Both the position numbers and the translations under genes were made by a program. A DNA stretch of 64,000 nucleotides from Lycorma delicatula (lineage: Eukaryota; Arthropoda; Insecta; Hemiptera; Fulgoridae): assembly GCF_047948215.1 (NCBI RefSeq), contig NC_134455.1:158330575-158394574 (forward strand), in the 5' to 3' direction. Below are positions 46,151 through 59,243 of the stretch, piece after piece (the stretch's first letter is position 1; every line of letters starts with the position of its first letter). Below the pieces are notes generated by a model. That model did no database searches. It saw only the letters and a program-made list of their open reading frames with translations, and was not told where the DNA came from.

Positions 46151-46250
46151 CATGGATACCGGTGTTGGGTTTTGGGTGGTTGGGTTTTAATTAACTACAC
46201 GTCTCAGGAGTGGTTGGCCTGAGTTTGTTCAAGACTACACATTTACTGGT
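46151..46250 (+). repeat. tRNA-derived SINE, copy 5 (internal fragment)
   Basis: catggataccggtgttgggt through ctacacgtctcaggagtggt corresponds to the middle of the other SINE copies. Head and tail are absent. Confidence 0.7.
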
Positions 46251-49200
46251 ACAGTTACACTGATAAGTCACTAATGACTTTAACTGTTAATGCGACTATA
46301 AATGAAAACTTTAAAAAATATAGATTATCCTGTAGATGAATTTCTAAAATAATATGTTACAAAAATAAAATAAAAAAGCTCTGAATTTTCTGCATTTACA
46401 TAAATATGTGGTCAAAAATTGCTCATTAATGCTTTCTGAATTATGATTTACTTTATATATTTAGCATCTTCAAATGTTTACCACATTATATCAAGTTTTT
46501 ATTTTAAATTATTAATTATTGTGATTAAGGCCATTTTTTATATCAAGTTTAGCACATTTTCCCTTGAACCAACCTGGTAAATGTTTAAACAATCCCTTTG
46601 TTTATCTATGGAGTAGCAAACCATCCGTTCCTAATGCAATTTATTTAACATATTATTATGTACCAATTGGAATAAAATATTTATTTGTATTATAACATTA
46701 TCTTGAAACTAATATTAATTTTACTTCTACTACTTATACAAAATTAAATTGTTTAATAATTAAATTATTTAATGAAAAACTTACAAACAAACTATTTTAC
46801 AAATTAAATTTCTCAAAGAAGAATAAATGAAATTAAACAATCTTATAGTTAATTAATTACTCAGGCATAGGTATAGAACTATTCTAAAAAAAAATCTTAT
46901 AAATATTCACTCCTTGATTGCTGATGTGGAAACAAGTACTGGTCATTACTTGAATTACATCAGGCATATCCTAATAAATTAAAAAAGAAAATGAACATAA
47001 AACCAATTAAAAAGTTTAATCACATTTGGTAATAGTATTTTTTTCAAAAACACCTCATAAAAAAAATTATAACTTAATATTTTATGTAGTATATAAATTA
47101 TTTTATTCAGATCAGTATATAATAATGCTTTACGTAGACTGTGCCAAGAATGTAAAGTGGACTACCTCCATAGATAATAAAAGGAAGTATTTAACATTTA
47201 TTGGGAAGGATCAAGAGAAACTGTGCAGAAATCTTGATTAGAGCACCATCATAGGTAAAAAATTAATTAATAAAAAAGAGAATTATTATGAGATAAATAG
47301 ATGTATGACACAATAGCTGTTTGTACATACTTATGTAAAGATAGTAAATAATACAGTCAGGACAGATATTAAATATGCATCAGGAAAGATTTAGAAGAAA
47401 AGTAGAAAGCGTTAATAGAAAAAAAGATTAATTAGAAGTTATTAATTATTTAAACATAAATCAGAAAATTAAAATTTTGCTACAATTTAAAAGCGCAAAT
47501 AAGTAATATTACATTTGTAAGAAAAATCATACAATTTAATTTCAAAAAAATTGATCTTATAAATTATCAGAAATGACAATGGAATCATTTTACTCTTCTC
47601 ACAGATCAAAGTACTTTATATTTTTATGTTAGAATCATATTCTACTTTTTGATTTGAAAGATGTTGATAATATTTTTTAGGCATAAACATATTTTTAAGC
47701 CCGTTTGTAGAAATACATGAAATGTTAGAATTTTAAATTTACTAACATCTATCAGGTTACACAATACATATTTACATTTGCAAACAGTGATCTAACAGCC
47801 CATTTTAATTTACAAAATCTTCAATATTGTACTTTTTTATGGACTTCTAAGCTGCAATATTGTAATCCTTTGGGAGATATAGAATAAACATCTAATTATG
47901 ATGACGTTTAATGTTTAATGTTTCTGTTCTACTTAACCCTTCAAAGCAAACCAGTATGTTCTCATTTTGTAGCAAATGAAGTCAATTTGAATGTCTAAAA
48001 AATCCAAAACTTTTATACCTTGAGGAAAAGAAATTCTACTACTATCATTAAAGATAATACTACCCACATAACTGTAAAGTGTAAATCTGATAATTAGAAA
48101 ATTAAATATATTAGCTTATCCTTGAGTGCATATTTATGATGTGCAATATATGCTGAAAAGAATGATCACTTATTAAAAAACCGCTATACCCTCTTTTAAC
48201 ATCAGGCAATGGACCTGTTTTCGTATAATTGAACATAATACATCAGCCTATGAGAAAGGACTTTATTGTGTTTCCACTGCCATTTTTAATAATTTACCAA
48301 ACTATTTAAAAAACTTTCCTGGATATTTATTTAAAGTGTTTTCTTTTATGGTAACAATGTTACTCTGTCAATGAATTTATACTAATACTAAATAAAATAC
48401 TAATTAATAAAGAAATAATTCATCTGCAGCCTGTTCAACTTTTACGTAAATATGTATTCAAAATAATGTTCAATACCAGCTTCTGAGTTGTGAATTATTT
48501 TTTAGTAATTTTTTTATATTTAATGTACTTACCTTAAAATTATTTGATTTGTTTGTATTTTAATAATTAATATGGATTTTAATCTCATCAATTTTTTACC
48601 TTATAATTTGTTAATTGTCTACCTTTGAAACTTGTCACAATTTTATCCATATATAAAGTTAGATAGTTACAATTCATCCAATCACTGATTTTTTAAAAGT
48701 ATTTACAGAATTTTCAAATTGTGATAAGTAACAGTGTATCTGCAGACACAGATACAGTGGTATCATCAGCAAAGAGTAAAACAATGAATTTTCTGAAATT
48801 TGGAATGAGATTATTATAAAATATGAAGAAATTTATTGTTTTTGGGCATTGAACTTTAATATAAAATAGAATTTATTTCTACCTTTAAATATATATTTAT
48901 TTAAAAATGAAGTGGACGACAGAAGAAAAATTAATTAATTTTATCATATACTTAACTGTATTGTGTTATAATAAATATTTAACTTCTTAAAAATAAATTA
49001 CATTTATTTTTAAGAAGTCAATGGAAAATGACATCACTTGGGAGAAATTATTCTGAATGCTTGTTTATAATGAAACAAAATCAAATGTTGCACACAATTC
49101 AATGATCATTTTAAAATAAATATAATAAATTAATGGTAACAATTATGTGTTATAAACAGTTTATTGAAAATTGATGCATTTATAAAAGAAAAAACAGAGC

Positions 49201-49784
49201 AGATACAAAAAATACTGATGCAATAGTGAAACAAGTGCTCATTTACAAGTACACTTATAAAAGTAATAAATTCTATGATATTTAAAATCTCATTTGAAAC
49301 TTCTCTTCATTTATTGAACACAAAAAAAAAATCAATAAAACTGATGACTTCATATTACAAATTATCCTGCATAACCATTTCATTTATACAGGAAAAATGT
49401 AACCTTGAAAATAAGCTAGATAAGGGGTGATTCAGTTTCACAAAAAAGCAAAATAGGCAGATTATTCTTGGAAGAAATACTGACCTTCATACCATTTATA
49501 GATATGTTGAACAGCATGAAAAAATGTGATAGCACTTAAAAAATATACTAAAAATTACAAATAATAAACTTTCCTGTTTTAAGTTTTGGATGACGAAATT
49601 AAAAATAAATCATAGATCATATCCCACAACAGATTATCCTTCATAAATTTTAAGAAAGCGACTGAAGTGTGAGAAGGCAGGAATAGAGTTATTTACAAGA
49701 TAAAACAAGAATATTGTAGCTCAATATGGACCTAAAGAGAAGAATGTGTCAGAAGTGAATGAGTTAATTAATAACCCTACAGGT
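46251..49784. other. No gene recognised apart from the module copy at 47122
   Basis: AT-rich throughout with only short open frames. Nothing else can be supported. Confidence 0.35.
47122..47222 (+). repeat. About 95-bp module, copy 2
   Basis: acgtagactgtgccaagaat through gggaaggatcaagagaaact repeats the unit at 45148-45242. In this copy the module is open in one frame (YVDCAKNVKWTTSIDNKRKY and onward), but no protein family is recognised. Confidence 0.65.
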
Positions 49785-50068
49785 ATAGATTGGTCTAGTG
49801 GTTAACGCGTTTTCCCAAATCAGCTGATTTGGAAGTCGAGAGTTACAGCGTTCAACAAGTCCTAGTAAAGCCAGTTATTTTTACACGGATTTGAATACTA
49901 GATCGTGGATACCGGTGTTCTTTGGTGGTTGGGTTTCAATTAACTACACATCTCAGGAACGGTCGAACTGAGAATGTACAAGACTACACTTCATTTACAC
50001 TCATACATATCATTCTCATTCATCCTCTGAAGAATTATCTAAACGGTAGTTACTGAAGGCTAAACAGG
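49785..50068 (+). repeat. tRNA-derived SINE, copy 6 (full length, best preserved)
   Basis: The head is attggtctagtggttaacgc, the box B region is damaged by an insertion (gcgttcaacaagtcctag), the middle is gatcgtggataccggtgttc, and the tail is cattcatcctctgaagaatt with gaaggctaaacaggaaaaag. Possible flanking duplication: tacaggtata and tacagatatg. Confidence 0.8.
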
Positions 50069-52904
50069 AAAAAGAAAGATACAGATATGTACCTTATAAA
50101 TTGATATACACTTTCTTATACTGTATTAAACTGATATTATATTATTTAAAGATAATGAAATTCTCTTTTATTTGTGTGTTCTCAAGCTTTTGGTCAGTAG
50201 AAACCTTGGCATATCACCAAAATAACAAGTTTCATATCAATCAACAGATGGCAGGTATCATTTCAACTTAACTACAATCATATTTTTTAGAACAGATGCA
50301 ATACAAGAGAACACACATTGATAAACACAGCAACCAAAATGTTTATAAATAAAAATACAGTAAAAACTATGTCTAGTTTTGTTCTATAGCATAGAATAAT
50401 GATTAAACCTTTACAAATCAATCCATAGAAACAGAACATGCATAAATTCATATGTTATAACTATGACAAGTAAGTAAATTTTACACAAATCAATATAAAT
50501 CAAGGCCAGATAAATTTCAACAATTGTGAAATTTATACTCACTTTAAACATGACCAAACAAGACATTAAATTAATGTACATAATGTAGATAAAATATATT
50601 GTTTAACTAGATATTAAAAAGGCTAAGCTTTTTATGACAGAACATCAATGTAGTACCCCCACTAATTGGGAATGGAGGAATTGTTAATTATTACAGGAGG
50701 TTTTTGGTAAAATAATTTCCTTAAAATCTGAAAGTGAATTGTTAATTTTTTTTTAATATCTTTAAAGCTACAAATCTGTAGAAAGTATCTGATGACATAG
50801 AGGTTTACTTAAATTAATACTTTTTGGGAATTTGGTGTTAAAACATAATGAGGAGGATAGATATTTACAGTCAGAAAATCTTTTTCTTCTTCAATTCTCT
50901 TTAGAATAAAGTGGTCATCTGGTAACATGGAGTAAAATAAAATGTTTACCTTAACAAAAAAAAAAAATGTTTTAAATATAGTGGAAAATGAGTTATTTAT
51001 AATTTATAAAAAAAATCAGATAGCTATGTGAAGAAAATCTCCGAAATAAGAAACAAGGGTGCAGTTATAACTGCTGCTTTTCAACTTTTTGTACAGAAAT
51101 AATATTAAGGTTCTTGAAAATAATTAAAAAAATAATAATATTCAAGGGATAGAAAATTTAATTTGTTAATTACTAACTTCAAAAAAATCACATATAAAAT
51201 TATTTTTTCAATTTTCCTTAAATTCTAAATTTTTAAACTTACAACAGCCAACCATTAATTTGGAACAAGCATAAAAATTCAAAATTTAAAGAAATGAAAA
51301 AATATTTTTTTATGTCTATTTATTTATTAGTTTTTAAAAGTTAATTATTTTAAATGTAATATTTTTTTAAAATATTGGATGGACTTAATAAAAAGGCTGC
51401 AGAAAAAAAAATAAGAAAAGGAATTTGACAAAACAACATAATGAAACTGCTGTGGAACAAGAGTTATGGGTTCCTATAATACAGAAATGTGTGTATTATT
51501 TTTACCATAAGTTTTCTCCCAGTGAAGTTTTGTAGAGAAATGCTTTAAATATCATTTCCACATTAGGCTGTGAATCATTACAAGTAACCCATTTTAAGTG
51601 ATCCAAAGGTGGTTGCTAGACCAGTTCAAAAAAAACTCACCCACTTGTTTCCTACATGTCTCAGGACCTTAAAACTATTTTTTTTTCTATTTTTTACTTA
51701 AGCAGTTTACTTGTGGCGGCCATGTTTGTTACATTGCATACACCTATTTTTGTGATTGTAAGGGTTTACGGAAAAAATCATAACTAAAAAACTATCAATC
51801 CTGGAAGGATAAAACAAAAAGCAATTTAATCATATTTTCTCAAAGTAAAAGATAGGTCCAGTAGTTTATTTACCTATCTCTCTTCTTTCTATGAGAAAAT
51901 TACCAATAAATTTGAACATGAAAAATGGTGAAATTTAACTTTGAATAGTTTTTTCAAGAGGCAGGGATTGCATACACAGTTTGAATTATTTTTTTATATG
52001 TAGGTATATGTTAGTAGTTTTACCATAAATAATATTAATTGGTGATATACTTACCCCTAAAGTTTTATAAATTTTTGAAAACTAATCTTTTTTTAAAAAT
52101 TTAAATTTTGGTTTCAAATAGCTCTAATGGGGCTGGTGATAAATACCTCAAATTTACACAACTTACAGTGTTTTGTAGATGTTTTTGGCAAACAAAAGGT
52201 TTCTTGTGAATTGTACTAAAAGTTATAACCTCTCAAATATCATGAAAAACCTGTTAAAAGCATTTTAACTCATAAACCATTTTGATGCTAAATAAATGCT
52301 CCAAGGGGGTTTCTTGTCTTCTTGGCACTTAATATTTTTATACTTATTACTATAGTTGAAGTAGACTTGTTTAAACCACTCAACTGCAGTGTTCATGTTA
52401 TAACAGGTGCAGGAAGTCATTTCCAGTCATCAGGAAAATTCATGTTACAACATGCTCATTTATGCTTGTTGCATCATTTAGCTTTGCAGTTAAAGACTGG
52501 TCAGTCTGACATTAGTCAGTGACCTGTTTACAACTTTACAGAGTGTCTCAAATTTCATCCTGTGTTTGAAAGTGTTTATTAAATAAATAAGTTTTATGTA
52601 ATATTATATTTACAAATTTTAAAATCAGTTAAATTTTTACATTATTTTCAAGTAATTTCACATAAAGCAATGTAAACAATGTTCCATAGGAATTTATGTG
52701 AATGAAGAGTGTCATAAAACAGTGTATGGTACAGTTCCAAAAGAACTCATTAAAATTTGTGATGAAAACTCATTAATTTAGTGATGAAAACAACTTATTT
52801 TTTTACGTGTTTATGCAGATGTCACTAGTGTTTGTAAATATATTGAAAAACATTTTTGCCAAAATTCAGTCATCTGTATAAAACATTCTGTTGTGGCCTT
52901 TTGA
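50069..52904. other. No gene recognised
   Basis: AT-rich with no family recognised. The 66-codon frame at 52322-52522 has no known similarity. Confidence 0.35.
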
Positions 52905-53344
52905 TAACTCATTAAAAAACAGTTAAGAAAAACTTAAGACAAATAATAGTGCATATGCTAATGATTTCAAGTGATCCCACAGGGTGTATTCTAGAGATAT
53001 TAAGTCAGGTGGCTTTAGAGCCAGTTGATAGGTCTGCATTGTCCATTCCTTTGTTCAAAAAATTCACATTTAAGTGTTATCTAAGTGACAGAGAAAAGTG
53101 TGGAATTGCCCCAATGTGCTGGAAAATCATATGCCTTCTTGATATCAGAGGAACATCTTCCAACTGATCTGGCACATTATTCTGTAAAATGTTTCAACAT
53201 GAAGCACCTGAAAAATTTTTATTGAAAATAAATGGTTTCAATATTTTGTAGCCTATAATATTGTTCCAAATCATGGCAAAATTTTTCACTATCCGACATT
53301 CGCTAACAAAGTGTTTCCAAGCCTATGTTTATATGAACTTTCTT
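52905..53344 (-). pseudogene. DDE_3-type (Tc1/mariner-like) transposase relic
   Basis: Frames on the minus strand chain as QLEDVPLISRRHMIFQHIGA with IPHFSLS (the second catalytic site, FQHDGAPAHF in relatives, here Asp changed to Ile), LNVNFLNKGMDNADLSTG, then LISLEYTLWDHLKSLAYA (the SPDLT.LDF.LWGHLKS.VY block, damaged). The upstream half is missing on this side because RTE copy C begins at 53355. RTFSTDEN at about 55545-55570, beyond copy C, may be its first catalytic region, but that is weak. Confidence 0.5.
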
Positions 53345-53354
53345 CTTTATTCTC

Positions 53355-55533
53355 TTTTTTTTTTTTGTCTTCAGTCATTTGACTGGTTTGATGCAGCTCT
53401 CCAAGATTCCCTATCTAGTGCTAGTCGTTTCATTTCAGTATACCCTCTACATCCTACATCCCCAACAATTTGTTTTACATACTCCAAACGTGGCCTGCCT
53501 ACACAATTTTTTCCTTCTACCTGTCCTTCCAATATTAAAGCGACTATTCCAGGATGCCTTAGTATGTGGCCTATAAGTCTGTCTCTTCTTTTAACTATAT
53601 TATTCCAAATGCTTCTTTCTTCATCTATTTGCCGCAATACCTCTTCATTTGTCACTTTATCCACCCATCTGATTTTTAACATTCTCCTATAGCACCACAT
53701 TTCAAAAGCTTCTAATCTTTTCGTCTCAGATACTCTGATTGTCCAAGTTTCACTTCCATATAAAGCGACACTCCAAACATACACTTTCAAAAATCTTTTC
53801 CTGACATTTAAATTAATTTTTGATGTAAACAAATTATATTTCTTACTGAAGGCTCGTTTAGCTTGTGCTATTCGGCATTTTATATCGCTCCTGCTTCGTC
53901 CATCTTTAGTAATTTTACTTCCCAAATAACAAAATTCTTCTACCTCCATAATCTTTTCTCCTCCTATTTTCACATTCAGCGGTCCATCTTTGTTATTTCT
54001 ACTACATTTCATTACTTTTGTTTTGTTCTTGTTTATTTTCATGCGATAGTTCTTGCGTAGGACTTCATCTATGCCATTCATTGTTTCTTCTAAATCCTTT
54101 TTAATCTCGGCTAGAATTACTATATCATCAGCAAATCGTAGCATCTTTATCTTTTCACCTTGTACTGTTACTCCGAATCTAAACTGTTCTTTAACATCAT
54201 TAACTGCTAGTTCCATGTAGATTAAAAAGTAACGGAGATAGGGAACATCCTTGTCGGACTCCCTTTCTTATCAGGGCTTCTTTCTTATGTTCTTCAATTG
54301 TTATTGTTGCTGTTTGGTTCCTGTACATGTTAGCAATTGTTCTTCTATCTCTGTATTTGAACCCTAATTTTTTTTAAATGCTGAACATTTTATTCCAGTC
54401 TACGTTATCGAAAGCCTTTTCTAGGTCTATAAACGCCAAGTATATTGGTTTGTTTTTCTTTAATCTTCCTTGTACTATTAATCTGAGGCCTAAAATTGCT
54501 TCCCTTGTCCCTATACTTTTCCTGAAACCAAATTGGTCTTCTCCTAACACTTCTTCCACTCTCCTCTCAATTCTTCTGTATAAAATTCTAGTTAAGATTT
54601 TTGATGCATGACTAGTTAAACTAATTGTTCTGTATTCTTCACATTTATCTGCCCCTGCTTTCTTTGGTATCATAACTATAACACTTTTTTTGAAGTCTGA
54701 TGGAAATTCCCCTTTTTCATAAATATTACATACCAGTTTGTATAATCTATCAATCGCTTCCTCACCTGCACTGCGCAGTAATTCTACAGGTATTCCGTCT
54801 ATTCCAGGAGCCTTTCTGCCATTTAAATCTTTTAATGCTCTCTTAAATTCAGATCTCAGTATTGTTTCTCCCATTTCATCCTCCTCAACTTCCTCTTCTT
54901 CCTCTATAACACCATTTTCTAATTCATTTCCTCTGTATAACTCTTCAATATATTCCACCCATCTATCGACTTTACCTTTCGTATTATATATTGGTGTACC
55001 ATATTTGTTTAACACATTATTAGATTTTAATTTATGTACCCCAAAATTTTCCTTAACTTTCCTGTATGCTCCGTCTATTTTACCAATGTTCATTTCTCTT
55101 TCCACTTCTGAACACTTTTCTTTAATCCACTCTTCTTTCACCAGTTTGCACTTCCTGTTTATAGCATTTCTTAATTTCCGATAGTTCCTTTTACTTTCTT
55201 CATCACTAGCATCCTTATATTTTCTACGTTCATCCATCAGCTGCAATATATCGTCTGAAACCCAAGGTTTTCTACCGGTTCTCTTTATTCCGCCTAAGTT
55301 TGCTTCTGCTGATTTAAGAATTTCCTTTTTAACATTCTCCCATTCTTCTTCTACATTTTCTACCTTATCTTTTTTACTCAGACCTCTTGCGATGTCCTCC
55401 TCAAAAATCTTCTTTACCTCCTCTTCTTCAAGCTTCTCTAAATTCCACCGATTCATCTGACACCTTTTCTTCAGGTTTTTAAACCCCAATCTACATTTCA
55501 TTATCACCAAATAATGGTCGCTATCAATGTCTG
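53355..55533 (-). mobile_element. RTE-like LINE, copy C, 5'-truncated, with perfect target duplication
   Basis: A perfect 10-bp duplication ctttattctc flanks it (53345-53354 and 55534-55543). The 3' poly(A) tail appears as a T run starting at 53355. Similarity to copy A ends sharply after the endonuclease DSDH block, as expected of 5' truncation during insertion. It is the same subfamily as copy A and very close to it in sequence. Confidence 0.9.
53371..55533 (-). pseudogene. Partial RTE reverse transcriptase of copy C
   Basis: From the right: ADIDSDHYLVIMKCRLGF (the end of the endonuclease), RKAPGIDGIPVELL, EDQFGFRKSIGTREA and LAFIDLEKAFDNVDW, then the same TAA after WNKMFSI as in copy A (about 54371-54373). 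The next part runs KYRDRRTIANMYRNQ-like to a 2-base deletion near 54217, after which MELAVNDVKEQF, RFADDIVILAEIKKDLEET and the C-terminus to NQSND are intact. The endonuclease N-terminal two thirds are absent, so it could not move by itself. Confidence 0.85.
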
Positions 55534-55797
55534 CTTTATTCTCATCAGTAGAAAATGTCCTGATAGTTTGTAACATAATTTGTTAATCACTTGGTATATA
55601 TTTTATATATGTTTACATAAAGTCTTCTCAAAATGTTAATCATTGTATAGTTATCTGTAAATTGTTTCTATTTTTAATAAACAATATTTCATTGTATTAT
55701 TTTAAAAATAATTTCTGTTTTACTGTAACTCCATAATTAAAATAACATTTCAATATTTTCAAATTAAAATATAAACCTCTAAAATATAGAAATAATC

Positions 55798-57051
55798 AGT
55801 ACTTATCAGTTATCTGCCTGCCATGTACAATCATTGTTTAAATGAATGTTTTAATAAATTGCCCACTAGTCTACTACTATAATCCATTACAATTTACCTC
55901 ACATGTTTTTGCAGGCGGCTAAGTGTCCTTAAACACCTCAATTATAACATCAAACGCATCTTTTTTACAAACTTCTTGCCACCACATGAACTCCACTAAG
56001 TAAGATAGTGGCGGTCCATCCCTCTCTACTTCTTTATCTGCCATTTTACAGAGCCCCACAATCTTTCAATAGTTTGTGTGTGGTTGCATGTAGCTGGATT
56101 GACAAATTTAAAAGAGTGGTTCACTTGTAAGTGCTTGAATCCAACTTCTATGATTTTGTTCATTGTATACGCCCCCATGAATCCGTGAACAACACTGATC
56201 CTTCATTCAGTGTTTCTTAATTTCTTTTATCAATGTTAAAATGAATGATCAGGAATACAAACAATAAAGTATTCCTCAGTTTCTCTACACGTTCTGCCAA
56301 AAATCCACTGTTGTGGCAAAATTCGCCCAGCATTGATTTTGCACCTGGGAAACAAGCTTTCATCCAGTTCAACGATTTTCCCAATATCGCTACGTTTTTT
56401 ATCATTCTTTTGTGACAGAACATCCACACTTATTTCGCATAAATAGTTATTCCAATCAACAGTCATTTCATCTGACATATACAGTTCGCGTTTACACCAC
56501 GTAACTGATTATGTTTCTTACGCCCACTAGTAAATTAAAGATATCATAGTTAAGAAATGTAATCTGGAATTTTGGAACCAATTTCCAGCATGCAAAGACA
56601 CTCATATACAACAATCACAACAGTTGAAACACCATCTTGCTCTAACACTTACAGACATCATGTTATGACCTTTTGGACATACATGTTTTGGTAGAACCCC
56701 GGCCGCAATAAAGAACTTCTCAGCATTCTGTTCTGTATTGGGTAATTACCAAATACCAAATATTCATTTTGTACAATGTAAATTAGAAGCACAAAACTCT
56801 GAACTGATCTAACTGAAGTGAAATAAATACTAACTAGAATAAAAACAAGAAGTATTCAAAAGATATCAGTTGAATAATAAGCGCTGCTGTCAATAGAGGT
56901 AACAATTATCAAATCATTATAATTGTTTCAGTAATTTTAAAATATGACATTTAAGTAAATAATACATAGCTAACATATAAATTGATTACTACTTACTGTT
57001 TAACCTGTTGGAACGGAAAAATATGTGGCGGGCAGGTAACTGATAAGAACC
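55798..57051 (-). mobile_element. Merlin DNA transposon with near-intact termini
   Basis: The terminal inverted repeats span about 30 bp: 55798 begins agtacttatcagttatctgc, and the reverse complement of 57051 leftward begins ggttcttatcagttacctgc. Inner bases also agree (ctgccatgta, ccgccacata). A perfect 8-bp duplication aaataatc flanks it (55790-55797 and 57052-57059), the target size of Merlin elements. The length is 1254 bp, and the coding remnant is ISXO2-like. Confidence 0.85.
55905..56510 (-). pseudogene. Merlin (ISXO2-like) transposase, broken
   Basis: Reading leftward from about 56478: DWNNYLCEISVDVL, SDIGKIVELDESLFPRCKIN (first catalytic Asp in the KIVE.DES motif), LPQQWIFGRTCRETEEYFIV, CIPDHS, then after a frame break ISVVHGFMGAY, where relatives have ISD..RGY (second Asp lost), HLQVNHSFKFVNPATCNHTQ and TIERLWGSVKW (the final Glu, in the T..IE..W...K motif). 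Order and wording match the eukaryotic Merlin relatives of bacterial IS1016/ISXO2. It is non-functional because of the frameshift and the lost second catalytic residue. Confidence 0.8.
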
Positions 57052-57059
57052 AAATAATC

Positions 57060-59243
57060 TATTAGGATTAAAATGCTATTTTTACAAAAATCTTCACCAA
57101 ATCCTTTTCATCCAAATCAGAAAATCAGTCTTATGAAAAATAAACAGGCTTATTGCAGAATTACCTCTGCTCAAGGAATTTTAGTGCACAGTGGTATGCA
57201 GATGGCAGCAATAACTGATCCAGTATTGTTTAAATAACAAGGCAAGAGATTAAACAGTATTTGTAATTCACTCCAATCCTGCTAATCACTTCTTCATGAA
57301 AAGAATTAAATTTATATATCTTAGCATCACACGGGATTAGAAAAGAAGCCAAAGTGAAGGTAATGATTTTACCCTTTTAATTTGTACACTCTAGTTTTAA
57401 CTCTTTGAATCGACTCAATCCTTCTTCCTGTACCCTTCTTACCAGTAAAAGTTGTCTTCAACAATTCTACTTACCTAATGATTGCTAAGGAAATCACTTT
57501 TTTCATCTTAAGTTTCTGTGTTTAAAATGTATTTAAAACATACTTGTGTATCTTTCCAATCTATAATCCTTAACCTTGTTAATTAGTGTATTTTTTCCAT
57601 CTTTTCTATTCCCAATAACACTTTGCAATGAAACTCTTCAGTTGCCCATTTCTGACATTAAGGAACTCAACTGCAATTCTTCAAATAATATTTACTCTAG
57701 ATTACTCTGTAACCACTTTCCTCAACTTCAACTACTTTTGCACTTCAGTCATAAATACTTACTAATTAATACCTCCCTTGTGTGTTGAAATAATACAAAA
57801 TTACAATGAATTATTGCATCATAATCCTCTTCCCTAAATTTTTATAAAGCAAACTTTTCAGTTCTAATTTCACCTATTAAAAAAAAACCACCAACAGAAC
57901 ATGATACTTATTCTCTACTGACTAAAATAGCACACATCAAATTTAAACATATTTTATTAATTCGTAAGCTGGACACATGAAAGAGAGATTTAGTACTTAT
58001 TGTATTTAATAATAATAATAATAAATAGCTATCATATGCAATGAAGCATGCTTACATCCATTAATTTACAATTCACATATATTATTATTATTATCATCAT
58101 GCCTGAGGCACATATCAAGCAAGAAGGTTAATAATACCTTGTAGTGTATACTTGACTTCCTGTATCTCAAATCTCTCCTATGTTTTCCTGCAAATCTCTA
58201 AGAAATTAACACCAATTTGATAATATTACACTTTTGAAAAACATGTCCATGATCCCTTAAAACAGCTGTGATTATGACCATTTTTAACTATGCTTTTTTT
58301 TAATTTATGTATGATATTTTGTTTAAATCACCATTTTGCTATCATAATCACTAGGTAAAACTGTCTTGTTGTAGGACGGCATCTAAACCCATAAACGTGC
58401 TGATGCATTTCAGAGTAGATACACCAAGAACACACCATTAAGAACAAAAAAAGCATTCAAAGCATGCAATTGTATCTAACTTTACAATGAAATATAATAA
58501 ATATTTAAAAAAAGTAATTTCATAATTTTTATTAATAACAGACCTGATTTATAATCAATATTGATTGTAGAATGTATTATCATACATAAAAAACAAATAC
58601 ACTTATGAACACATCATACATAAAAGTCAGTTTTAAAAAATCCTCTATATTACACACTTCTAATAAAATTAATAAACAACTCTCAATGTAAGAAACATCA
58701 CAATTCCTTTATTCATAATCACTCACAAAATTTACTAAGAACTCTGTCACATGCACCTACTTGTAAAAGAAATTACTGTTCTTTCAATGATACATCATCA
58801 TACAGCCAAGCATACTTTTATGCAGCATGATACTCTCTATACAGTAATAATATGCCACTTACAACAGCTGACAACATAAAATCACAAGCTTATAATAAAT
58901 TTTCATATTATTTTTTTCACTAAACTGGTCCAGTAGAAGACATAAACAATGCTAAATTCTAATCAATTTTAAGTTATAGCAACAAAGAAATACTAACAGT
59001 AATCACAAAGGTTAAAAATAATTTTCTAAGTATTCTCACAATCTGCAGAACAGTACTTAAACACAATAAAATAGATCAGTTCAATTTAAAATCTACATTG
59101 ACAGCAACAAGGTCACAATTAATAATAATCATTTAATTATAATGATCATTCAAATCAGATAAATTACAGAATAGTTTTTCACTGAGAAAATTTATACATT
59201 CAGTTAATTCTGATTTATAAATAAAACACATTCGTTGATGATA
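57060..59243. other. 3' flank and probable 3' UTR of PDCD11; no other gene
   Basis: AT-rich. ATAATAATA-type and TTATTATTA-type repeats lie near 58008-58025 and 58078-58100. Candidate polyadenylation signals for the minus strand (TTTATT on the plus strand) occur near 58708 and 58525, but none can be chosen. A good donor-like aggtaagtag near 57475 on the minus strand has no coding support. Confidence 0.35.

Noticed and set aside
57465..57490. Consensus-like splice donor aggtaagtag on the minus strand
   Set aside because: There is no coding sequence upstream of it.
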